From Gammaproteobacteria bacterium (GTDB taxonomy: Bacteria > Pseudomonadota > Gammaproteobacteria > Arenicellales > UBA868): a stretch of 34,244 nucleotides of DNA. The stretch is from positions 1-34,244 of the forward strand of contig JAAZYQ010000006.1 in the NCBI GenBank assembly GCA_014239575.1. Direction: 5' to 3'. Position 1 is the first letter of the stretch. Each line of letters opens with the position of its first letter. Below are positions 7,470 through 15,763 of the stretch, one piece after another. A program made the translations under genes and the position numbers. Below the pieces are notes generated by a model that saw nothing but the letters and a program-made list of their open reading frames with translations, made no database searches and had not been told where the DNA came from.

Positions 7470-9215
7470 GTGCTCGAACGTATTGACACCGATATTCTGA
7501 TACTTGGCGCCGGGGGTGCTGGGCTGGTTGCCGCTCTGCATGCCTACAAAGGCTCACCTGACTTAAAACTCACCATTGCCGTCAAAGGACTGATGGGTAA
7601 ATGTGGCTGCACCCGCATGGTTCAAGGCGGCTACAACGTTGCACTGGGTCCCGGCGACTCGATAGAGCGCCACTTCATGGACACCATTGTCGGTGGCAAA
7701 TGGCTACCGCACCAGGAGATGGCCTGGAAACTGTGTGAAACCGCAGTGACCCGGGTTCAGGAACTGGAAAATGAAATCGGGTGTTTTTTTGATCGGGAAG
7801 ATGACGGCTCACTACATCACAAGGCATTCGCAGGCCAAACTGTAGATCGTACCGTTCATAAAGGTGATCTTACCGGTATCGAGATCATCAACAGGCTCAT
7901 GGAGCAGGTGCTTGCGCTCCCCATTCAGCGACTCGAGGAACACCGAGCTCTAGCGCTTATTCCCAATCGGGCCGGTGATGCGTTAGCCGGCGTACTATTA
8001 TCAGACATGCGTCGCGGCACAATGCGGTTGGTACGGGCAAAGGCAGTTCTTTTGGCCACCGGCGGCGGGCCGAGCATGTATCGCTACCATACACCCTCTG
8101 GTGAAAAGAGTATGGATGGTCTGGCGATGGCCTTGCGCCTGGGCTTACCGCTGCGGGACATGGAGATGGTGCAGTTCCATCCCACCGGACTGCTTGGCGG
8201 AAAAGACACCCGAATGACCGGCACCGTTCTCGAAGAAGGCTTGCGTGGCGCCGGCGGCCATCTTCTGGACGGCAATGGACGCCGATTCATGTTTGACTAC
8301 GATGAACACGGCGAACGAGCCACCCGGGATATTGTCAGCCGTGGGATCTATGCGCAAATGAGAAGCGGCCACACCACACCCCATGGAGGCGTCTACATCT
8401 CGATGGGTCATCTGGGTGCAGACAATGTGCGCAACAAGTTCCGCGGCATGGTAAAGCGTTGCGCCGACTGCGGATTCGATCTGGCCGGAGGTCGCGTCGA
8501 GGTCGTCCCAACCGCACACTATTTTATGGGAGGACTGGTATGCGATCCCGACACAACGACTGAACTCCCTGGCTTGTTTGTCGCCGGAGAAGATGCCAGC
8601 GGCATGCATGGTGCAAACCGGTTGGGCGGTAACGGAGTGGCCAATTCGACTGTTTTTGGTGGTGTGGCCGGTGAGGTTATGAGTGCGTACGCCGCTTCTG
8701 CCGGGCTACACCAGGATCCCGATGAAACCATCGTTGAAGCTGAAATATCCAGGGCACTTCACCCTTTTTCGAAAAAACCCGGAAACGTCAATAGTCTTCG
8801 TGAAGAGCTGATGGAAATCATGTGGGACAAGGTAGGCGTCATACGAACCGCCGAAGGGATCAAACGGGGTCTCGGCCAGATTCGCCAGTTGAAGGCAGAA
8901 TTGCTTGAAACCGGCGTGGGCGAGTTCAATACCATCTTCAATATGACCTGGAACGACTGGCTCAATCTGCAAAGCCTTACCGAAACATCGGAAATGATCG
9001 CCCAAGCAGCATTGTCACGAGAAAACTCGCGCGGCGCTCATTATCGTGAGGACTTTCCGCACCCCGGCGAATTGGATGATTCCCGCTTCACTCTCGCTCG
9101 CTCCCGCGCCGACGGTATAACTGTCAAGCAGGAGGCGGTGGTATTCTCAATCATTCAACCCGGTGAATCGTTGATTGAGGGTTACCATGAATCCGCTGCG
9201 TCAACTAGGAAGTGA
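7470..9215 (+). CDS. Fumarate reductase/succinate dehydrogenase-family flavoprotein subunit with Cys at the FAD-linking position
   Basis: This is the catalytic FAD subunit of a quinone-linked dicarboxylate oxidoreductase. The ORF opens at 7380 inside the anchor gene; I choose GTG 7470 (VLERIDTDILILGAGGAG), which gives 581 residues and places the dinucleotide-binding GAGGAG at the N-terminus as in the family. Active-site elements are present: MVQFHPTG (His about 237), ERATRDIVSRG (catalytic Arg about 286), HYFMGG (His about 350) and GANRLGGN (Arg about 384). SDH/FRD enzymes carry a His before T-x-x-x-x-GG for covalent FAD. Here the segment reads GCTRMVQGGYN, with Cys about 47 in that place, so flavin is either non-covalent, as in L-aspartate oxidase, or linked differently. 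It could act on succinate/fumarate or a related acid. The family is certain, the substrate is not. Confidence 0.9.
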   Translation: MLERIDTDILILGAGGAGLVAALHAYKGSPDLKLTIAVKGLMGKCGCTRMVQGGYNVALGPGDSIERHFMDTIVGGKWLPHQEMAWKLCETAVTRVQELENEIGCFFDREDDGSLHHKAFAGQTVDRTVHKGDLTGIEIINRLMEQVLALPIQRLEEHRALALIPNRAGDALAGVLLSDMRRGTMRLVRAKAVLLATGGGPSMYRYHTPSGEKSMDGLAMALRLGLPLRDMEMVQFHPTGLLGGKDTRMTGTVLEEGLRGAGGHLLDGNGRRFMFDYDEHGERATRDIVSRGIYAQMRSGHTTPHGGVYISMGHLGADNVRNKFRGMVKRCADCGFDLAGGRVEVVPTAHYFMGGLVCDPDTTTELPGLFVAGEDASGMHGANRLGGNGVANSTVFGGVAGEVMSAYAASAGLHQDPDETIVEAEISRALHPFSKKPGNVNSLREELMEIMWDKVGVIRTAEGIKRGLGQIRQLKAELLETGVGEFNTIFNMTWNDWLNLQSLTETSEMIAQAALSRENSRGAHYREDFPHPGELDDSRFTLARSRADGITVKQEAVVFSIIQPGESLIEGYHESAASTRK

Positions 9216-9224
9216 GCGAAACAA

Positions 9225-10163
9225 ATGATCACCTATGAAGCCCTTGAACAGACCGCCAGCAATATTATGGCCAATGCTGCCATTGATATTCCCCCAGACT
9301 ACCGCAAAGGGATCGAACAAATGGCGGTAACGGAGACGGGAAACCTGTCGTGCTTTGTCCTTAAGACCATGATTGATAACTGGGATGCGGCGACTGAGGA
9401 CCGCCGACCAATGTGTGCGGATACAGGCCTACCCCGCTACTACGTTAAGGTAGGCAACAACGCGCAGGTGGAAGGTGGGTTTATTGCGCTTGAGAAAGCG
9501 CTGCGTAATGCGACGGCCCAGGCAACCCACGACATTCCACTGCGGCCCAATCGCGTTCATCCCCTGTGGCGCACGGACAACAATAATAACGTCGGTATCA
9601 ACGCACCCGAAATCGACTGGAGTTTTGAACCCGACGTCAGTTGGGTCGACATTACAACAGTCCATAAAGGCGGTCTGTTTGGTACGGATTACCGGATGCT
9701 TTTCCCCGGAGATGGCATTGACGGCATCAAACGTTTTTATCTGGATACCTTGATTTCGTTTGGAAAACGAGGCCTGGCTTGCCAGCCGGCCATTGTCGGG
9801 GTTGGTCTTGGTGGCTCAAAAGATACCTGCATGGTGCTTGGAAAACAGGCCGCCTGCCTGCGCACTGTCGGCAACCGCAATCCAGATCCCAAAATCGCCG
9901 CGCTGGAACTGGAACTTCAAACTCTTGGTAACAACATCGGCATGGGGGCTATGGGTTTTGTCGGGTCGTCCATGGTGGCCGATTGCCACATCGAAGTGGG
10001 GTATACCCATACCGGTGGATTACCCATGAGTGTTCATACCTTTTGCCTCTCCTCACGACGCGCAACTGCCAGAATTCATTTGGATAACACTGTCGAATAT
10101 CGTACGGACCCGCAATGGTTTACACCTTACATACGCCGGGAGACACCGTCATGGCCAAACTAA
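9225..10163 (+). CDS. Class I fumarase/tartrate dehydratase-type hydro-lyase, alpha subunit
   Basis: This 312-residue protein resembles the N-terminal domain of iron-sulfur hydro-lyases (TtdA or two-subunit fumarase alpha). Three candidate [4Fe-4S] cysteines are visible: MCADTG (about Cys64), GGSKDTCM (about Cys202) and HTFCLSSRR (about Cys274). The usual KGGGSEN motif reads HKGGLFGTD, and the usual LGIGPQGLGG reads IGMGAMGFVG, so it is a divergent member. These enzymes reversibly hydrate a trans-unsaturated dicarboxylate to a 2-hydroxy acid. It starts 9 bases after the flavoprotein stop and its end overlaps the beta-subunit gene by 13 bases, so both belong to the oxidoreductase operon. Fumarate, mesaconate, tartrate or another acid are all possible substrates. 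Confidence 0.85.
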   Translation: MITYEALEQTASNIMANAAIDIPPDYRKGIEQMAVTETGNLSCFVLKTMIDNWDAATEDRRPMCADTGLPRYYVKVGNNAQVEGGFIALEKALRNATAQATHDIPLRPNRVHPLWRTDNNNNVGINAPEIDWSFEPDVSWVDITTVHKGGLFGTDYRMLFPGDGIDGIKRFYLDTLISFGKRGLACQPAIVGVGLGGSKDTCMVLGKQAACLRTVGNRNPDPKIAALELELQTLGNNIGMGAMGFVGSSMVADCHIEVGYTHTGGLPMSVHTFCLSSRRATARIHLDNTVEYRTDPQWFTPYIRRETPSWPN

Positions 10164-10831
10164 CTGACGGATTTGAGACAGTCCATCTGACGATTCCAAT
10201 AGATACGCAAGAGATCGCTAATCTAAAAATAGGAACCATCGTCTATCTCGACGGGGTCATCTACACCGCACGCGAGGGGGTATACACACGGGTTATCGAC
10301 AATGGCCATAAGATTCCAACGGATCTTGCTGCAATCAGTAACGTTAATTTTCAGTGTTCACCCGCAGCTGCAATCAAGGCGGATGGCAGTTACAACGTTG
10401 GCGGAGTCACGGCAACGGCCAGTTTTCGTTTTGCCAAGTGGATGAAAGAGTGGTTTCGTCTCTCCGGTGCCCGTGTCATCATTGGCAAAGGTGGCATGTC
10501 GAGCGAGCAGTATAAAGAACTGTTTGTCCCAGCCGGTGCGATCTACCTGACCACAGTCGGATACGGAACCGGAGCACTGTTAGGGCGCGGCATCCAAAAG
10601 GTCCGGCAAGTCCACTGGGCCGAGGAATTAGGCACTGCGCAGGCCATGTGGATTTTTGAGGTAGAGAATTTCGGTCCGTTTATTGTCGATAGCGACTTAC
10701 AGGGTAACAGCCTTTTCGAGGCACAAGGAGCGCTCATCAACGAGCGACTGGCTACCCTGTACGAAGGCCTCAAAAGCCCCTCGCTCAGCCGTTACGGCGA
10801 AACTGACGATCGACGTGACGAGTTAATTTAG
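10151..10831 (+). CDS. Class I fumarase/tartrate dehydratase-type hydro-lyase, beta subunit
   Basis: The ORF opens at 10115, but the ATG at 10151 (MAKLTDGFETVHL) is preceded by GGGAGA and gives a 226-residue product of normal length for TtdB/fumarase beta. The conserved GKGGMS, typical of the C-terminal swivelling domain, is present at about residue 111. The usual TARDxAHxR segment reads TAREGVYTRVIDNGHKIP, so the conserved Asp and His are changed. Together with the alpha subunit it should form an O2-sensitive [4Fe-4S] hydratase that processes the unsaturated acid made by the flavoprotein complex. It is the last gene of the operon. The specific substrate is not established. Confidence 0.85.
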   Translation: MAKLTDGFETVHLTIPIDTQEIANLKIGTIVYLDGVIYTAREGVYTRVIDNGHKIPTDLAAISNVNFQCSPAAAIKADGSYNVGGVTATASFRFAKWMKEWFRLSGARVIIGKGGMSSEQYKELFVPAGAIYLTTVGYGTGALLGRGIQKVRQVHWAEELGTAQAMWIFEVENFGPFIVDSDLQGNSLFEAQGALINERLATLYEGLKSPSLSRYGETDDRRDELI

Positions 10832-10900
10832 ATCCCGAAATTCTGCGTTAATGCCCGTACCGTGCCTGCCTAGACTAAATGGTTGGCACCCTCTTGGGCC

Positions 10901-10918
10901 GTTGGGTGAGCACCCAAC
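10901..10918 (+). terminator. Short hairpin after the hydro-lyase operon
   Basis: GTTGGGTG and CACCCAAC form an 8-bp perfect inverted repeat around AG, about 70 bases past the end of the beta-subunit gene. No U-run follows, so termination is uncertain. The surrounding convergent gap (10832-11037) holds no gene that I can see. Confidence 0.35.
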
Positions 10919-11037
10919 AGGGCTACCCGGAGTCGTCTCGCAGTGAGTACGGTCACCGTGGACTCGCTCTTTAGTCAAACCCAAAAGCCGAAAACACTTT
11001 GAGACGCTGATCAGTCACTCAGCCTGGCAGTCGCGGA

Positions 11038-11730
11038 CTACTTGACCTCGCGCAACTCGATTTCAAAAACCAGAGTCTCCTCGGGGCCAATAGCTCCGCC
11101 AGCACCAGTACTGCCATAGGCGAGCTCCGGCGGGATCACCACCTCCCACCGCGATCCTTCAGACATCAGTTGAAGAATCTCTTGCCAGCCCGGAATAATG
11201 CCCCCCAGGCTGAATGTTGCAGGCTGGTTACGTTTGAACGAGCTATCGAACTCGGTGCCGTCAATCAGCGTGCCGCGGTAATGCACGACCACCGTGTCAC
11301 TCGCCTGTGGCTGTCTTCCAGTTCCTTCAACCAAAACGGTGTATAGAATCCCGCTGTCTGTTGTGCTCACGCCTTCGCGCTGCCCATATTCAGCCCGGAA
11401 TGCCGCCCCGGCGCTGGCACTTCCCTGCGATTTCGCCATAGTCTCCTCCTGTGCGTGCTTTCGTGCTCCAGTGATCGCGGCTGCCATCTGCTCATCCGTC
11501 ATCGCCGGAGCACGCCCTGCGAGTACGTCTTCAATTGCCTGCGCCAGATGTACCGGATCCAAATCGAGATTATCGGCCTTCATCTGTTGTGCAATCTGAC
11601 TGCCGATCTGAAACCCTAGGGCATAACTGAATTGCTCGCTCGAGGTTTGTGGCACATCATCACCCCTAGCAGACGACCCAATCAGTAGGGCCACTAATGC
11701 TGAGGTAACGGATAAAACAATCTTGGTCAT
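11038..11730 (-). CDS. FKBP-type peptidyl-prolyl isomerase, exported (Mip/FklB-like)
   Basis: This 230-residue protein has an N-terminal signal (MTKIVLSVTSALVALLIGSSARG) followed by the Mip-type helical dimerisation region (EQFSYALGFQIGSQIAQQM to about residue 100). The C-terminal FKBP domain (about 145-229) has VVVHYRGTLIDGTEFDSSF, GIIPGWQEIL and IPPELAYGSTGAGGAIGPEETLVFEIEL, including the active-site aromatic and Asp residues of the family. It should catalyse prolyl cis-trans isomerisation during folding of periplasmic proteins. Its start overlaps the stop of the CDF transporter gene by four bases (ATGA), so the two are co-transcribed and probably translationally coupled. A specific client is not evident. 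Confidence 0.92.
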   Translation of the reverse strand: MTKIVLSVTSALVALLIGSSARGDDVPQTSSEQFSYALGFQIGSQIAQQMKADNLDLDPVHLAQAIEDVLAGRAPAMTDEQMAAAITGARKHAQEETMAKSQGSASAGAAFRAEYGQREGVSTTDSGILYTVLVEGTGRQPQASDTVVVHYRGTLIDGTEFDSSFKRNQPATFSLGGIIPGWQEILQLMSEGSRWEVVIPPELAYGSTGAGGAIGPEETLVFEIELREVK

Positions 11731-12851
11731 AGGTCTTTCAGGTCTCCAGGGTAGGTTTCGCTCTGCAGCGACTTATCTTCAACAATGCCCTGCACTTCAA
11801 TAGTGACATGCGACACCCGGGGGCAACGCTCACGGAGTTGGGCTTCGAGTTCATCAATTATACGTTCTATGCGTTCCAGGGTCGCCTGGACCGCAGCACG
11901 GTCAGCGACATAGGATTGAAGCGCAAGGTCTGAGCGGCGTGACTCAGGCAATGCAGCCAGTAATGTTCGCTCATGTTTATCAATATGATCACGTAATCCT
12001 GCCAGAACTGCCTCTTCACGCATCTCGACTTCAGCTACCAGTACGGTGTGATCCTCGTCTATGACGATGCTACGTAGATCGTGGTAGTCCTCGATTTCAT
12101 GGTGCGCCTTCGTGATGGCCTCGAAAATACTTTCTGCCTCGCGATCCCGCACATCCGACAGAAACCGCATATTGATGGCGCCCAGGATAATGGCCGTAAC
12201 TCCCAGCATTAGGGCAATAGCCATTGAAAAACCGACATCCCAAGCTGCATTACCCGTCAGCCGGGATAAGGCAATCCCGCAACTCGCCAGCACCAGTCCG
12301 GTGACCGCGATTGCATCCTCGAGCACCACTGCCAGCAGGGTTGGATCACTCGCCCGAAACAATTTTTGCCACGGCGACAGCGATTGCAGGCGTGCCCGAC
12401 TGGAAAATTCCGCCCAGGCAATACGCAATACGTAACCCTCAACAACGAATGCGATTGCCAGTACCGCAGCCGCCAGCCAGATCGAGTCAATATTGAAATC
12501 GCCGATAACAATAACAGAAATCCCAACACCTTCATCCAACTGGCGCCAGGCATGCCAGGCATGGGCCACCCCAAGCCCGCAGCCGATTGAGAAAAGGCCG
12601 ATGGCGCTCCAAAGATTCCAAAGGTATTTTTTCTGCCCGTGACCAAATGCGTAACGGACGTCGGCCTGCCGTTTGCCCTGGGCCAGACCAATCAGAAGAA
12701 ATAGCTGATTCAAGGTATCCATCAAGCTATGTACCGCCTCGTTCATCATGGCGGCAGACTGGGTCGGGAGTGCAACAGCAAACTTGAGTACGGTCAAAAC
12801 TGCATTACCGCAAATAGCACTCAAGACGGCGCGCTGGGAGCCAGAAGCCAT
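11727..12851 (-). CDS. Cation diffusion facilitator (CDF) transporter, ZnT9-like branch
   Basis: This 374-residue inner-membrane protein should export divalent metal in exchange for protons. Helix II carries AVHSLMDTLNQ, with His41 and Asp45 as the metal-site pair. YAFGHGQKKYLWNL matches the loop motif HPFGHGxxxYxW of CDF proteins. Helix V has VVLEDAIAVTGLVLA, where the branch related to ZnT9 uses E-D rather than the usual H-D. The C-terminal cytoplasmic domain includes the VEMREE strand and a coiled-coil-like tail. The downstream FKBP gene overlaps by four bases. Metal specificity (Zn, Co, Mn or Fe) cannot be read with confidence. Confidence 0.88.
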   Translation of the reverse strand: MASGSQRAVLSAICGNAVLTVLKFAVALPTQSAAMMNEAVHSLMDTLNQLFLLIGLAQGKRQADVRYAFGHGQKKYLWNLWSAIGLFSIGCGLGVAHAWHAWRQLDEGVGISVIVIGDFNIDSIWLAAAVLAIAFVVEGYVLRIAWAEFSSRARLQSLSPWQKLFRASDPTLLAVVLEDAIAVTGLVLASCGIALSRLTGNAAWDVGFSMAIALMLGVTAIILGAINMRFLSDVRDREAESIFEAITKAHHEIEDYHDLRSIVIDEDHTVLVAEVEMREEAVLAGLRDHIDKHERTLLAALPESRRSDLALQSYVADRAAVQATLERIERIIDELEAQLRERCPRVSHVTIEVQGIVEDKSLQSETYPGDLKDL

Positions 12852-12969
12852 AGTTGCTTAAATCCTGTACTGATAACGGTTAGGCGACCGATGCCTACAC
12901 CAGGCGCCCAGAGTATACTTAGTTGGATAATACAAGTTGCAACCCATCCCTGAATATCCCACAGACCCG

Positions 12970-13236
12970 ATGCCTATAGACCGCAAACTTCTGGAAATCC
13001 TCTGCTGCCCCGTTAGCAAACAAGCGTTGGCCGTGCTCAATTCTGAGCAACTGGCTCTGATCAACCAGCAGATCGCCGCAGGAAGTATCACCACTGCCGA
13101 TGACAGGGTCATAACCACACCACTGAATGAGGGGTTGATCACAAACAACCAGCAGCGAATCTACCGGATCGATGACGATATTCCGGTTATGCTGGAAAAA
13201 GAAAGCATCCCCGCAGACCAATTCGACGGACTATAA
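12970..13236 (+). CDS. Trm112/UPF0434 (YcaR-like) small protein
   Basis: The ORF opens at 12937 with TTG, but the ATG at 12970 gives an 88-residue protein beginning MPIDRKLLEILCCPVSKQAL, which fits the UPF0434/Trm112 family start (LLxILxCPxxKxxL). The C-terminal half has the family strand pattern RIYRIDDDIPVML. In the canonical family a second pair of metal-binding Cys is often absent in bacteria, and only CC and no later Cys are seen here. Bacterial members are thought to partner methyltransferases or related enzymes. No obvious Shine-Dalgarno precedes the ATG. It converges with the ATP sulfurylase gene 46 bases away. Confidence 0.85.
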   Translation: MPIDRKLLEILCCPVSKQALAVLNSEQLALINQQIAAGSITTADDRVITTPLNEGLITNNQQRIYRIDDDIPVMLEKESIPADQFDGL

Positions 13237-13282
13237 CGACTTCTTGGGGCGACCCACTGGGCACTCCGGGGGATCAGGCGAC

Positions 13283-14473
13283 TTACGCAGCGTCCTCGGC
13301 ATAATGATCCATCAGGATGCGTGCCACTTCAGGGCGAGCGAATTCCAGGGGCAGATCCTCGCCCGCTGCAAGCATCTCCCGAACCCGAGTGCCAGATAAC
13401 AGTACAAAATCTTCTTTCTGGTGATCCGGTGCATCACGCATCATCACTACCCGGTTCAGCTTCTTTGAATAGGCGGTGTGGTCTGCTCGGAAAATTTCGA
13501 TATCGAGCGCATCTGAAGGCACTTCTTCATCAAAAATCTCCTGCGCGTCAAAGGCGCCGTAAAAATCACCAACCCCAGCATGATCACGCCCAACAATCAG
13601 GTGCGTGCAACCGGCATTCTGTCGAAACAGTGCATGCAGCACGGCTTCTCGCGGCCCCGCGTAGAGCATATCAAAGCCATACCCGCTGATCATTACTGAA
13701 TTAGACGGAAAATACAGATCGACCATCTTACGGATAGCAGCGTCTCGCACCTCGGCCGGTATATCACCGGGCTTGAGTTTGCCCAGCAGCATATGGATCA
13801 GCACACCATCAGCGCCTACCGTGTCACTGGCTATCTTGCACAACTCTTCATGGGCGCGGTGCATGGGGTTGCGCGTCTGAAACGCGACCACAGTCTCCCA
13901 CCCGCGTTCGGCGATCTCCTGACGAATTTGGCCAGCTGTGCAAAAAGTGCCAGGGAACTCGCTTTCAAAATAACTGAAGTTCAACACCTCGATCGGCCCT
14001 GAGATTACAAACTTTCCTAAAGAGATAAAGGTCGCAACACCCGGATGCTCGGGATCTACTGTGCGGTACACCTTTTGTGTGATGAGATCGATTTCTTCAT
14101 CAGTCAGTTCCTCGACGGCTTCGACCTTCTGAATGGCAATCACCGGATCACCGAATATATTCGGATCACGCAATGCGATCTGTGAACCCACAGCAATCCC
14201 GTGACCATCGGATACAAGGTTGAGGACTGGCACAGGCCAGAACAGACCATCGCTGGTACGCATATCAGTGGCCACACTAAGCGCGTCAACCTTGTTCATG
14301 AACCCGGTTAGAGGCGTGAAATATCCGGCTCCCAGCATCACGACATTGGCCGCTGCTGCAGAACTGATGATCAATTGTGGCAGTTTGACGGCTTGCGCTT
14401 CCAACGTCGCGCGACGCGCCGAATCCTCTACCAGCAGTGGAGTGAGGGAATCTGAACCATGGGGCCTGATCAT
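13283..14473 (-). CDS. sat: Sulfate adenylyltransferase (ATP sulfurylase, Sat type)
   Basis: This 396-residue single-chain ATP sulfurylase interconverts sulfate plus ATP with adenylylsulfate plus pyrophosphate. Diagnostic motifs are FQTRNPMHRAHE (about residues 198-209), GRDHAGVGDFYG (about 295-306) and the substrate loop MISGYGFDMLYAGPREA. It has no C-terminal APS kinase domain. Many gammaproteobacteria assimilate sulfate with CysDN, whereas stand-alone Sat of this type is common in dissimilatory sulfur oxidation, where it makes ATP from APS. No aprAB, cys or sox genes are in the window, so direction is undecided. The start has GGAGA ten bases upstream. It appears monocistronic. Confidence 0.93.
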   Translation of the reverse strand: MIRPHGSDSLTPLLVEDSARRATLEAQAVKLPQLIISSAAAANVVMLGAGYFTPLTGFMNKVDALSVATDMRTSDGLFWPVPVLNLVSDGHGIAVGSQIALRDPNIFGDPVIAIQKVEAVEELTDEEIDLITQKVYRTVDPEHPGVATFISLGKFVISGPIEVLNFSYFESEFPGTFCTAGQIRQEIAERGWETVVAFQTRNPMHRAHEELCKIASDTVGADGVLIHMLLGKLKPGDIPAEVRDAAIRKMVDLYFPSNSVMISGYGFDMLYAGPREAVLHALFRQNAGCTHLIVGRDHAGVGDFYGAFDAQEIFDEEVPSDALDIEIFRADHTAYSKKLNRVVMMRDAPDHQKEDFVLLSGTRVREMLAAGEDLPLEFARPEVARILMDHYAEDAA

Positions 14474-14659
14474 GACTTAAAGTCTCCGGGAATAGGGTCG
14501 AATCACTGATGAACGTGTTGATAACAGCCCATTACCTACGCGGACCTGGCGCCAAGCATTCATCGCTAAGGCAAACATTAGCACCTTCGAATCGAGGCGC
14601 TGACAAAATTTGTTGATTAACCCATAAGGTTTAAGCACCCCAATACAACCAAACAACTC

Positions 14660-14677
14660 AGCCAGTTGGCACTGGCT
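14660..14677 (-). terminator. Candidate intrinsic terminator of the DAHP synthase gene
   Basis: A perfect 7-bp stem (AGCCAGT/ACTGGCT) with a 4-base loop lies just after the minus-strand stop codon. On that strand it is followed by the T-rich stretch GAGTTGTTTGGTTGT. Position and sequence fit a modest rho-independent terminator. Confidence 0.5.
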
Positions 14678-14682
14678 CAGGT

Positions 14683-15732
14683 TTATCTACGGCGTCGGCC
14701 CCGAACCGCCTCAGCCAGATGCGACAACAGTGGCAGCGTGTCCTCCCAGCCAATGCAGGCGTCAGTAATACTCTGGCCGTAAGTCAGTGTCTCGTCAGGG
14801 ACAATATCCTGTCGGCCCGATTGCAAATGGCTCTCAATCATGACCCCCATCAGACGACGTTCGCCAGCAGCCAGTTGATCGCAGACAGCCCCGACGACCT
14901 CGAGCTGTCGCTGTGGATCCTTGTTGCTGTTAGCGTGACTACAGTCGACCATAAGGCGAGTGGGAATACCGGCCTTGGACATCAGCGCTGCCGCTTGGTC
15001 AAGACTTTGGGAGTCATAATTAGGCTCAATACCACCGCGAAGGATTACGTGACCATCGTCATTGCCAGCCGTGGCATAAATAGCCGAGCGCCCTTCCTTG
15101 GTAAGGGTTAGAAAATGATGCGGATGTTGCGCGGCTCCGACAGCATCGACTGCAATCTTTAGATTGCCGTCCGTGCCATTTTTGAATCCTACTGGGCAAG
15201 AGAGTCCAGACGCCATCTCACGGTGCAGCTGACTCTCGGTAGTCCGCGCACCAATAGCCCCCCAACTGACAAGGTCGGCCAGGTATTGCGGCGTTAACAG
15301 GTCCAAGTACTCGGTTCCCGCCGCGACGCCCAGTTCATTGATATCAGCCAACAGTTTGCGTGCTGTGCGCAAGCCCCGGTTAATATCAAATGACCCGTCG
15401 AGGCCTGGATCATTGATCAACCCTTTCCAACCAACAGTAGTGCGGGGCTTCTCAAAGTAGGTCCGCATGATCAACACTAGCTCGTTGGCATACTGGCCTA
15501 CCAGCGGCGACAGTCGACCAGCATATTCCAGCGCTGCCGAAGGATCATGAATCGAGCATGGCCCAACTACGACGATGAGACGGTCGTCGTGGCCGTGGAG
15601 TATTTGGTGAATATCCTGGCGAGCCGCAAAAACGACTTCGGCGATCCGTTGATTCACGGGAAACTCGGCGACAACCGTTGCCGGATTGGCAACATCTCGG
15701 ATGTCGACAATACGAAGATCGTCGGTTTTCAT
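14683..15732 (-). CDS. 3-deoxy-7-phosphoheptulonate (DAHP) synthase, AroG/F/H type I-alpha
   Basis: This cytoplasmic enzyme condenses phosphoenolpyruvate and erythrose 4-phosphate, the first step of the shikimate pathway. I prefer the ATG at 15732 (MKTDDLRIVDIR), which aligns with the E. coli AroG start and gives 349 residues; the ORF opens three codons earlier at a GTG. Motifs seen are GPCSIHDP (metal/PEP site), MRTYFEKPRTTVGWKG, GARTTESQLHR, RGG and DCSHANSNKD. Which aromatic amino acid inhibits it cannot be decided by eye. A stem-loop lies in the leader, and a candidate terminator follows the gene. Only 91-100 bases separate it from the EF-G-like gene upstream, so co-transcription is possible. 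Confidence 0.93.
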   Translation of the reverse strand: MKTDDLRIVDIRDVANPATVVAEFPVNQRIAEVVFAARQDIHQILHGHDDRLIVVVGPCSIHDPSAALEYAGRLSPLVGQYANELVLIMRTYFEKPRTTVGWKGLINDPGLDGSFDINRGLRTARKLLADINELGVAAGTEYLDLLTPQYLADLVSWGAIGARTTESQLHREMASGLSCPVGFKNGTDGNLKIAVDAVGAAQHPHHFLTLTKEGRSAIYATAGNDDGHVILRGGIEPNYDSQSLDQAAALMSKAGIPTRLMVDCSHANSNKDPQRQLEVVGAVCDQLAAGERRLMGVMIESHLQSGRQDIVPDETLTYGQSITDACIGWEDTLPLLSHLAEAVRGRRRR

Positions 15733-15763
15733 TGCGTGCACTGTGATAACCCAGGGGCTTGGC

